Assembly (NCBI GenBank): GCA_004431415.1
Contig: QPMI01000439.1
Coordinates: forward strand, 124,001-188,000
DNA from: Cyanophora paradoxa
Lineage: Eukaryota > Glaucocystophyceae > Cyanophorales > Cyanophoraceae
Direction of reading: 5' to 3'
Length of the DNA: 64,000 nucleotides
Notes under the pieces: model-generated
What the model was told of the DNA's origin: nothing
The model's database searches: none
The model's input: only the letters and a program-made list of their open reading frames with translations
Translations under genes and position numbers: made by a program
Shown: piece after piece, positions 34,435 to 44,616 of the stretch
How positions within the stretch are numbered: the stretch's first letter is position 1
Layout: the number at the start of each line of letters is the position of its first letter

Positions 34435-35965
34435 ATGTACCAAGTGATGCGACCAGCAGAGCGGGAGGCCGCCGCGATCCACCGGCGGCGGGTGCTCGAG
34501 GAGGAGGTGCGACCTGCCCACCGAGCAACGCCTGCCGCCCCCGAATCTCCTCAATTCGCGCCCTGGCCCCTTCTGATTCGCTTTGCGTTGTAGCGCCGCA
34601 TCCGCGTCCACGATCCCAAGCTGCGCGAGATGGGCATCGACAAGCAGGCGATTGCCCTCCAAGTGCAGGAGAAGCAGGCCCGCCTAGAGCAGGAGAAGGC
34701 GAGGGAGCTCGCCCTGGACGCGCAGGCGGTCGAGATTGAGCGGCAGATGATTGTGGTGCGCGACCTGCCCGGCTGCCGCGTCCAGCCTCGCCTCGCCCCG
34801 CGCCGTCCTCGTGCCTGACGGGTCCTTCCTTCCCGCCGGCAGATGGACCGGGAGAAGAGCCGCATCCGGAGGGAAGTCGCGCAGCTGGACGACGAGTACC
34901 GGCGGGCGTTCCAGAACCCGGAGCAGCGGAAGGAGTACGATCTGAACGACCCCAAGGGCCTCTCGAAGGACCTGCCCCTCGGCGCCGACGAGGCTGGCCT
35001 CGGCATCTCGTCCGCGCAGGTGCGGCGAGCTGCAGCTCGGGCCGCGCCGTGCGGTGCGCTGACGCCACCGGCCTTCGCGCGCAGCGGTTCGAGGGTGCGG
35101 ACAGCGAGGAGGCGGAGCGGAAGCGGGCGCAGGCGAGGCAGATGCGGGACTGGGCGCACGCTCAGATCGCGGAGCGGAACATGCGGGCGAGGGCCGAGGC
35201 GCAAGCGGACCGCGAGTACTTCGACCACGTAAACGCAATCGACGAGAAGCGGCGGCAGCTGGAGGAGGCGCAGAAGGAGGTCAAGAGCGACATCCTCCAC
35301 GCGGTGCGCGCGCGCGAGCGAGCGCGTGCTCCGCCAAGCGAACGTTCGTCCCGCCCGCCCGCTCACTTCCGGCGGCATATGTTCGCAGACGTCCTCCTTC
35401 AACCGGATGCTGATGGAGCAGAAGCGGGAGCGGGACCGGCTCAAGGCCGAGCAGGAGACGCGGGACGGGCTGGAGGAGATCCGCAACATGCTCGACAGCG
35501 ACATGCTCTGCGAGCGGCCGGGCGTGGCCGAGGCGGCGACGCGGACCACGCGGGGCGGCACGCTCCGCGTCGACCACTACCGCGGCATGGTGCGAGAGAG
35601 AGAGAGAGAAAGAGAAGGCGGACGTGCGTGCGTGTGTGTGCTGACGGCGCGGGGCGCAGTCGCCTGAGGAGCGGGCGCGGGTGCGGGAGGAGCAGGAGCG
35701 GCAGGCGCGGGAGGCGGAGGAGGCGAAGCGGCGGGCCAAGGAGGACGAGGCGTTCTGGGCGGACGAGCAGGCGCGGCAGCGGCGGGCGGCGCTGCTGGCG
35801 GAGCGGGAGGCGGCGCGGCAGCGGGCGGCGGCGAACCGGGAGCTGCAGGGGACGCTCCTGAGGCAGGGCGACGAGCACCGGGCGCAGGGCGAGAACCTGC
35901 GGCGCCTCTACTCCAACGAGGCCTCGGACGAGTTCTTCGAGCAGTTCGGCAAGCACTCCCGATAA
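34435..35965 (+). CDS. RIB43A-like axonemal doublet-microtubule protein
   Basis: Six exons resolve exactly: 34435-34506, 34594-34755, 34843-35019, 35085-35303, 35389-35589 and 35660-35965. All are phase 0 and give 378 aa, the usual length for RIBC1/RIBC2. All five donors are GTGCG. Motifs match the family in order: RRIRVHDPKLREMGIDKQAI, ALQVQEKQ, RKEYDLNDPKGLSKDLP, QRFEGAD, SFNRMLMEQK and the C-terminal YSNEASDEFFEQFGKHSR. The protein is almost wholly coiled coil. RIB43A proteins line the inside of ciliary doublet microtubules (protofilament ribbon), so the host should have a flagellum. The start was chosen as the first ATG before the conserved core. Confidence 0.93.
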
Positions 35966-36718
35966 ACATGCGGGTCCGGGTTGTATTTAGCTAGGTGACA
36001 AGTTGAGCAAGCCAGATTGTGATGAGTCACCGGTGGCGAGTTAGTTAACGTGCACTCTGCGCGACGGCGGCCGGCGGCGTGTTGTATGGGGTTGGCGCGG
36101 CCTCGTGAACGTAGGACGGGCTCAGCTGGCCACGGGCAACTGCAGCTGCTCGCTCACCGTGGCACTCTAATTGGCGACTTATTGAACGTAGGACGTCAAC
36201 GGGCTCGGCCGGGCCCAGGGGGAGACCGCCGGACTGCTCGCGATTGCTCGCTTCAACTCAGTATACGTATTGATATTAGGATACTAAAGATGAAAAGGGT
36301 ATAATACAGCTAATAGGTTAACGCTTACGTTCACGGTAGCAGTAGTCGTACGGAAACGAGACAGCCATCCAAGTGCTATACTAGTAATTGGCCTGGCCCT
36401 GGCCTACCCTTACCGTATGCATCCATCTCTACATACACCGAGGATTGGCCATGGAAGAAGGAAGTGAAACAGTCTGAAAGAGGATAGAGTACACCGGGAC
36501 AAACTTGAAAAAGCTCAACAAGCGCGGGTGACGAGTGACCGGAAGCTTGAGCACAGAAGGCACGCACGCCTGCCTGCGCCAGCGCTAGCTATAGCTAGCG
36601 CGCGCCCTACATACACCTGACCGTGAAACGACCCTCAAAATCTGCCCTGAAAGCCTGCTTTCTAGCCTGCGAACTCACTGAACTAGCTAACTACGAGCTG
36701 CCGTCGATATTTATTCCG
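35966..36718. other. Convergent intergenic region
   Basis: This lies between the stops of RIB43A (35965) and the SLC25 carrier (36719). Both 3' UTRs should lie here. No gene or structured element is visible. Confidence 0.45.
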
Positions 36719-38552
36719 CTACCCGTCGTCGGCCTCGCTCAGGCCGCCGCCGCCGCCGGTGAAGAACGCAAGGAGCCCCGCATCCTCGTGGCCCGGGCGG
36801 GCCGCCGCCTGCGCCGCGAGGAACTCACCGCCGCCGGCCAGTATCTCGCCGCAGCGCCCGATGCGGGGGATGATCCAGCCCGTGACGCTGTGCGCGCCCC
36901 GGATCAAATTCGAATTCGAATTCGAATTCGGATCAAATTTGATCCGGGCGACGGACGGACCTGCTGGTGACGACGAGGCGGCAGGCGCCGGGGAACCACC
37001 CGGAGAAGATTCTCCCCGGCCCCTGATCCAGGAACTCCTTTCTGAAGCACAGGTTCTGCTGCCTCGCGCACCGCAGCATCTCGAAGGGGTAGCTGCGCGT
37101 GGGAAGGTCAGAGAGGGGGGAAAAAGGTCGCGGGGGGTACGCTAAACGCGCCTGGCGACGCTGCCGACGGCGCCGCCGACGCTGCCGGCGAAGACGGCGC
37201 GCGAGTTGGAGCCGCGGTGGCCGCCGGGCGAGCGGGGGTCCTCGGTCAGGTGCTGGAAGATCGCCATCATCGTCGCGTTGAAGACGCTGTTCCGCGCCAC
37301 GGTCCACAGCGAGCCCTTCCAAAAGGCAGAGAGTCCCTCCATCTCGTAGATCTGCCGCGCGGGGCTCGGGCCGGGCGGGCGGGCTGGCGGGCGGGCGGGC
37401 GGGCGGGGGGCGGGGTACCTTCCGGACGGCGTCCGTGGCGCCCCTGTACCCCAGTTCCGGCCTCTGGAGGCGAAATTTCACCAGATTGATCGGGTTTGTG
37501 ACCACGACTGAAGGACTCGGGGTCAGAGGGGCGGCCGGGGTGCGGGCCGGGCGGCGCGGCCGGGCGGACCTTCCAAGGCTCCCGTGACGGCGCCGACGAT
37601 GGCGGCCTGTGAGGAGTTCGCTTTGCTCATGTCCCCCTCCGCCTCGGGTACAAGGAGCTCCGAAGCCGCCACCTGCGCCCGGCTCGGCGCGGCTCGGGGC
37701 GGCGGGGTTGGCGCGCGCGGAGCCCCGACGCCTGCGCACCATGATCCCGTAGTGTAGCGTTCCTTTAGGAATGGCGCCAAGCATCGCCACGGGGAGGCTC
37801 CTGCACGCGCGCGCGCGCGGCCGCAGTGAGAAGGCCGGTCGACGGCTGCGCGCGCGGGAGGCCGCAGGAGCTAGAGGAGGATCACGGCGCGTTTGGATGC
37901 GCAGCTAGACCACTTCGCGCATGGTGGAAGCTGGAACGCGGTGGGAGGTGGGGAAGCGAAGTGGTAGGTGGTCTCAAGCGGCGCGGCGGAGAGAGAGCGC
38001 ATATGAACGGCGTGTTGGCGGTTCTATGTGGATTATGAACAGAACTTGTTTAAAAGAGCCTTTACCTGTACAAAGCCTTCTGCCGCCACAGGTCTGAGGG
38101 GGAGGTCAGCCAGCTGCCGGGACACGTGCGGATCGCCACGCGGCGAACCTACAAAGTTGGCCGTGAACATCCGGCCGTTGATCTGAGTCTGAGTAATTGC
38201 CGCCTCTGCGCCCCGGTCGGTGACGCCGCGCATCGTCAGCAAAGTGCGGAGGCGCACCCACGGGTATAACGAGCGGTTGCTCCATCGCCGCATGCACGCA
38301 GCCAGCTACTGCGCTTGCCAATGCCGATTTGGAGAGCCTCCAAGGCTGTCGCCGCCGCGCGCGCGGGTGCAGCCCGGGCTCCGCACTGACCACCGCATGG
38401 GCGACTACTCTGGGCGCAGGACGAGGTTTTGGCCTTGCTCGCTGCCGCATCTTTCTCGTGCCGGCTGCTCCTGCTGTTACTTGGTTGCTGTTGTACCCTC
38501 GGTCGTCAAAAAAAGTCGGAGCGCAGACTTCGCGGGGCCGCGGAGGCGACAT
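36719..38552 (-). CDS. Mitochondrial carrier family (SLC25) transporter
   Basis: Three carrier repeats can be traced. Repeat 1 is diverged: SALASAVAGCVHAAMEQPL, then short exons leading to LWRQKALYR joined in phase 2 to SLPVAMLGAIPKGTLHYGIM. Repeat 2 has NPINLVKFRLQ, then YRGATDAVRKIYEMEGLSAF and WKGSLW. Repeat 3 has SYPFEMLRCARQQ and RIFSGWFPGACRLVV. The Px[DE]xx[KR] signature is normal in repeat 3, has Asn in place of the acidic residue in repeat 2, and is unclear in repeat 1. The tail ends SEADDG at 36719. The substrate cannot be told. One intron (donor at 37147-37151) begins GC; another contains a run of GAATTC (36,908-36,930). The start (ATG 38552, or an internal ATG near 38,452) and the repeat-1 exons are uncertain. 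Confidence 0.75.
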
Positions 38553-38857
38553 CTAGTTAGGCTTAGCTGTACGATCAGGTCGGCTGCCGCCACAGGCGAG
38601 GTGAGAACCCCTGTGCCCCGACGAAGCCCGACCGGGCAACGTCATCCCCGACCTGGCGCGGGCTCCAACATGCCTGTAGATATATATGTGGTACGAGTCT
38701 GAAAGTGCAGCGAGTGATCGTGGGCCTTCGTGGCGCGCGCAGGTACTGCTGGTGACAACGCTGGAGTTGCAGGAGGTTGTAAACCTCAGGACCAGTAGGT
38801 AGGGCACCGTAGGGGCAGCCGGCTCGGCCCTTGCGAGCAAGGTGGGCCAGCTGCAGC
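38553..38857. promoter_or_regulatory. Divergent promoter gap, SLC25 carrier / SK channel
   Basis: These are about 300 bp between candidate ATGs on opposite strands. I see no recognisable elements. Confidence 0.3.
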
Positions 38858-41800
38858 ATGAGCAGCGCGGAGGGCCTCTGGCGCAGGCGGCAGCTGCCGG
38901 CGGCGGCTGCCGTGCCACTTCCGCTGCTGGCCGTTCTCCCGAGCGGGCCAACATCGGAGGCGGGAGAAGTGTGGCGCACGCCTCGGAACAATGAGAGGAG
39001 ACGCGGGGGCGGCTGGGTGCAGGCGGCGTCCGACCACGGCCACGAACCCGCCGAGCGCCCCCGAGCCGCGCCGCCAGCCGTGACGGGCTTCAGAACGGAG
39101 GCGGATCAGCATGCAACAGACTCTCCGAGGTCCGCTCGCTGCGATCCGGCGGCCGGTTCCTTTCTTTCCGTTCCTTTCCTCAGCGAGCCGCGCAGCTCGA
39201 AGCGCGCGGAAGCCGCGCCGGGCGGGGAGCAGGAGCGGCGGTCGCCCGGCTCGAGCTCAAACTCGGACACGACCGGAAGGAAGACGCCGGCGGCCCTTGT
39301 GCCCGTGGAACCCGTCTGGGAGAGCGCGGTCGTCGTGGCCAGCAGCGGCGCCAGCACCGGCGGCGGCGGCGGCGGCGGCGGCGGGAAGGAGGGGAGCGAC
39401 GTGTCCCCGGTCGTGCGGCTGAACGAGGACGCTTTGAAGCCGCACGCGCACGCGCACGCGCCGCAAGAGACGGAGGCGCCGCGCTCGAGGGCCGGACTGC
39501 CCCCGCGGCACGCGAACGGCAGCATGAGCCGGCGGCCCAGCGTCATGAGCGTCGGCAGCCGGAGCAGCTCCTTCATAAAGGATCCGGCGGGGGCCCGTCG
39601 CGCCTCCGCGGTCGGCGGCGGACTTGTGCGCTTCCTCCTCCTCCTCCTCCTCTCCTTCATCCCCTCTAACTCGCCTTCTCTTCCTCGTTCCTTCTTCTTC
39701 CCAGGAGAAGGACGAGGCGGCGGTCGTGGCGGAGCGGGCGGCGGAGGCGGACGAGGTGACGACGGAGGAAGGGCTGCTGGACTGGCTCGCCACCGCTCTC
39801 CGCGTCCTCCTCGGCACCGGCAAGCAGGCGCGTTCGTCTGCGTGCGGTACCCCGGGGACAGGGGGGTGGGGGCGGGATAGGTAGAGCAGGCGCCCCGCCG
39901 CTCGCTCGCGCATCTCGAGAGCCTGGCGCCCGCCCCGCCCCGCCACGCCCTTCCCGACCTTCTCCCCTTCCGGAACCACGCGCGTGCTCGCGCGCGCTCT
40001 CATCCAAAGCACCCTAGGCGCCGCCGATCAGCTAGAACCCCGCCCCGCCCTGCCCCTCCTGACCTTCTCCTTCCTTCTCTGCAGGCGATCCTCTCGCCGA
40101 TGGCGATCCTGCGGAACCGGAACAACCACCTCCGCTCCATCAACGACATGAACTTCTTCCTCGCGACCGTCGGCGTGCGCCCGTTCTTTTGTGTGCGCCA
40201 CGAGGGCTCTGGCTGAGGGCCTGCCCCTCCCTTCGTTCGCAGGTGGCGGCCTTCATCGCGGAGACGGAGATCGCGCGGCGGGGCCTCAAGGAGACGAGCG
40301 TTCACCTCCGCAACCTCTGCCACGCCCTCGGCTTCCTCCAGGTACTCCCCCGGGCGCCCCCCCCCCCCTCGAAATCAGCCGACGCGCCGCGCCGCCGCCT
40401 CCGCGCAGAGCTTCTCGACGGCTCTGCTGCTCTATTTCATCGTCCGTATGTACCTCACGCGCCTCCACATCATGCGGGTCAGCGGGAAAGAGGGGGGGGG
40501 GGGGCTAGGGTTGGCGCGGCGCCTGACCGGGCCGCCCTCGCTCAGATGAACCCGATCCTGTCCGGGGTAAACCTTTTCACGTCGGGGCTCTGGCGACGCA
40601 TGCTCCTCGAGCTCCTCGTCTGCCTCATCCACGTACCCCCCTTCATCGACTTCCACGTGCGCGCCGCGGCTGCCGGCCCCCCCTCCCCCCGCCCCCTCTC
40701 CCTACCCCTCCCCACCCCAACCCACCCACCCCGTTCCGTTCCCGCCCGACCCGACCCCCCCGGCAGGCCGGATTCGAGGACATTTTCGACAACAAGAACG
40801 ACGGCTGGAGCGAATGTGATCACCCCCTCCTTTCCCCCCCCCCCCCCCCGTCCGCTGCCCGCCTCCTGTACCCCTCTTCTTTATCCATCCCCTCCTCAGA
40901 CGACATCCACGTCGTCGGCCTCCTCATGTTCATGCGACTCTGTACGCCGCACCCCGCCCCATCCCATTCTCCCCCGACGCCCGCCCGCCTGACGCCCCCG
41001 CCCTCCCCCCCCCCCCCCCCCCCCCGCCCCTCCCTTTGCCAGACCTCGTGACGCGGGTGCTGCGCGACCACTCGCGGATGTACAGCACCTGCGCCCGCTT
41101 CGTCTCGTCGCTGAACAAGGCCCGCCCGGATTCGACCCCGCGCCCGCTCGAGCTTCGGGGCGTCTGACTTATGACGCGTTTCGCCCCCCCCCCCCCCCCC
41201 CCCCCCCCCCGCCCCGACAGATTTCCATCGACTTTCCCTTCGGTGCGAGCAAAGCGTCCGGCCTTACCCCATATCCTGTACCCTGACGCCACCCCCACCC
41301 CCACCCCCCGTCCAGTCCTCAAGTCGCTCTTCGTCAAACAGCCACTGCGGACGATGACCGTGCGCCTCTACCCCCGCCCCCTCCACCCCCCCACCCCCCC
41401 CCCACCTCGCCTGAGGGATCTTTTTCAGGTAATCATCTGCGCGAACCTGATGGTCTCGAGCTACTGCCTGCACATTGCCGAGGTGCTTCGGACGGGGCCG
41501 GCGGCGAACCGCCCGCGCGCCCTCCGCGCGCCCGCCCCGCGCGTTGTGTGCGCCTCCTCCTCACGCCGGGCGCCCGCCGGCGCCGCCGCCGCAGGTTTCG
41601 GCGCAGCCGGACCTGGGGTACAGCGAGTCGCTCTGGATGCTCTTCATCGCCTCGGCCACCGTCGGCTTCGGCGGTGCGGGCGCCCCCCTTGCTACTCCTC
41701 CTCGCCCCCCTCACCCCTACCCCTACCCCTCCCCCTCCGGTCAGACGTGGTGCCGCACACGTACATCGGGCGGACGATCGTCGCCGTCGCCGTCGTCATC

Positions 41801-44173
41801 TCCACCGTCACCACCGCGTCCGCCCCGCCCCGCCCCAGCCCCGCCCCGCCCCGCTCCTAGAGGCGTCCCCGCCCCGCTTCCACCCTCTCCCGCCCCGCCC
41901 CGCCCCGCCCCCGCTCCTAGAGGCGTCCCCGCCCCGCTCCGCCCCGCCCCGCCCCGCCTAGAGGCACTAGGGGAGGAGCTAGCCCAGGCTCCCCCCGCCC
42001 CGTCTCCACCCCGCCCCGCCTCGCCGACGCCGGCACGGCCCCGCCGACTCGGGCCCCGCCCCCCCCCCCCAGGCTGGTGGTGGCGATCGTGAACCAGCAG
42101 CTGCGGATGTCGGACGACGAGTGGCGCATGTTCCACATCCTCGAGTCCGCCAACGCCCGCGCCGTCATGCGCGCCAACGCCGCCCGCTGCATCCAGGTCC
42201 CCTCGAGCCCCGCCCTCGCTCCTCGATTGCCTGCCGCCGGGCGGCCGACCCGGCGCCCCTCCCCCGCGCGGCAGCTCTTCTGGCGGCGGCGGAAGCGGGG
42301 CCTGGAGCACTACGCGGCGCTGCAGCGGATGCGCGAGTCGCGGCGGCGGCTCATCACCGTCGAGCGCGAGGTCTCCGTCGGGCCCGCCCTCGTCGAGATC
42401 CAGGTGCCCCCGCGCCCGCCCGCCCCGTGGCGTAGCCTGGTAGAGCTAGCCTGGCCCTGTTCCCGCTCCAAGACGTGCGCTAGAGCGCTGCGCGAGAGAC
42501 AGCCGCGCTGCACCTAGCGTCCATCTAGCGTCCGTCGAGCCGCTCGCTCCCGGCGCGTCCGCCGCTTCTGATGCCGCCCGACGCCCCGCGCCGCGAGCAG
42601 GTGGCGCTGCAGAGCGTGCTGCGGATCCTGGACCCCGACGACGAGCTCTTCGAGGAGGAGGAGGAGGAGGAGGGCGGCGGCGGCGCCGGCTCCGAGGCCG
42701 GCTCCGTGACCTCCGGGCGGGATCGGGAGCGGGAGAAGGAGAAGGACGAGGCGGGGTCGGTCGCCGGCTCCCACTCGCACTCCCACTCGGGCGGGCACAG
42801 CCACCACGGGGGCTCGCACCACGGCCACCACCAGCAGCGCGCGATGACGCGCAGCGTGACGATCGTAAGGCGGCGCGCCCCCGCGCACACCGCCACGCCC
42901 TCCAAGCAGCGGGCAAGCCGCCCGCCCTCGCCGCTGGCGCTCAACGGCGCGGCCGAGAAGGAGGAGGAGGAGGAGAAGGGCAAGGGGAGGGGGAGGGGGT
43001 CGGACGGCCCTGTACCCCCCGAGGCCGGGGCGCCGCCCCCGCCGCCCGCCCCGCAGCCGCAGCCGCAGCCGCAGCCAGAACCGCAGCCGGCGGCGGCCCC
43101 GCCGCCCGAGCCGGCGCAGAGCAAGGGCCGGTTCAGCCCTCCGACTCCCCCCGCCCCGGCCCCGGTCCAGCTCCCGGCCGGGCCCCCGGCCCCCGCCCCG
43201 GCGGGCCCCCTGGAGCGGATCAAGAGCCTCTCCAAGGGACCCAAGTCCCTCTCCTCGAGCAGCCTGCCCGTACCCAGCTCCCTGCGCGTGTACCCCTCCG
43301 AGGCGTCGCCCCCCCGGGACCCCGCGCCCCGCATCACGTCGACGTCGCCCCGGTCCCTGGGAGTCATCCCGGAGCGCCGCTTGGCGCCCTCGGCGGCGGC
43401 CGGGGCGGGGGCGGCCGGGCCGTCGGCGGTCCCGGGCCGCCGCGGGCGGCGCGGCTCGAACAACGGGGGCCCGGGGCGCTGGCGCTGCTGCCGGCGAGCC
43501 CTGCCCACGACCTCCTCTCGACCATCGATGCCGCCGAGCCCGTGTACAGGTGACCGCTCGCCTGCCTCACCTGAGCCCGCCTCGCCCGAGCCGTTCAGCG
43601 GCCACCTGAGCGGCCAGCTGACCGCTCGCCCGCCCCGCAGTATCCCGCACCGCTCGCTGATGGCCGCGGCGGCGCTGGCGGCGCCGGCGCACTCTCCCGG
43701 GGGCGCGCTGGGCCGCCGGCCGGCGCAGGAGGTGCGCGGGGCCGACGGGGTCTGGCAGTCGCGCCGGGGCGGCCCGCCCCCCGCCATCCGACTGGACGAG
43801 CTCTCCTCCCGGACCCCGGAGCGCCGCGAGGTCCCCGAGACCTGGGCCCGGGGTACCGTCCTCCGGGCCGCCGGCGCAGGCGCCGGGGCCGGGGCCGGGG
43901 CGGGGGCCGGCCCGGCCCGGCGGCAGCAGGGCGGGGGCGAGGTGGGGGCCCTGGCGGGGCGCGTGGCGGGCATCGAGGCCAAGCTGGACACCCTCACGTC
44001 CCTCCTCCAGCGCCTCGCCCCGGCCCCCGCCCCGGCCCCGTGCGCGCTTGCTTCTCGTCCTCGTCGTTGCCCTTCCGTCTTCTTGTCCTTGTTCTTTTTA
44101 TCTCATACGAGCTCGCAGGCCTGCGGAGGCGGCCCCCGCGCCGGCGCCGGCGCCGCGGCCGACGACGCCGTAA
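38858..44173 (+). CDS. SK-type (small-conductance, calcium-activated-like) potassium channel
   Basis: This is a multi-exon gene. The N-terminal exon is disordered (ATG 38858 proposed; MSRRPSVMSVGSRSSSF near its end). The membrane core follows the SK order: SINDMNFFLAT, LYFIVRMYLTRLHIM, LLELLVCLIH, GLLMFMRLYLVTRVLRDHSR, LKSLFVKQPLRTM, ICANLMVSSYC. The pore exon (41595-41673) plus the next (41745-41817) give SLWMLFIASATVGFGD and VVPHTYIGR, then TALVVAIVNQQL. The distal helix AARCIQLFWRRRKRG lies where SK channels bind calmodulin. A long acidic, His-rich and Pro-rich tail ends with a coiled coil (VAGIEAKLDTLTSLLQRL) and a last small exon stopping at 44173. The filter reads GFG where SK channels have GYG. 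There are two GC donors (39828, 41120). The 5' end is less certain than the core. Confidence 0.88.
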
Positions 44174-44616
44174 ACAGACGGCGCCTCTCGGCGCCCGTTG
44201 TTCAGCTCTGTAACGACATGCCCTCTCCTCGTTTCTTCTCCTGCTTCTTCTTCTCTTTCACGGTCTGCGACCTGGAGCACTAGTCCTCGTCTGCTCCGTT
44301 GTCTTTGGGCGACCGGCCGCGGGTCGCGAGCCTTCCGTTTTTTCCTTTCCAGTTTTGCGAGATCAAAGCATGTATGGCATCCATTTGCATGGTATTTAGG
44401 GTTCGTTCGGCATTCGCTTATTATCTAGTCTGAGATTCGATCGTGGGATTCGATCGCCGCATCTCCTCCGCAACGCCATGTGTATTCTTCATGATCAAGA
44501 CCTCTTGTATTGGGTATTTGTACTTTCTCTATGTTCTTTAAATAATAGCATAAACATCGATACCGCCGGCGCAGCCGTCGCTCCGACGGCTCTTGAGCGG
44601 CTGCCTTGTACTAGTA
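44174..44616. other. Convergent intergenic region
   Basis: This is 443 bp between the stops of the SK channel and the SLC4 transporter. It is AT-richer than the flanking genes and holds both 3' UTRs. No gene seen. Confidence 0.45.

Noticed and set aside
38600-38857. Extending the SK channel N-terminus upstream to a TTG at 38831
   Set aside because: The first ATG in that frame is 38858, and nothing upstream is conserved; the true 5' end still needs transcripts.
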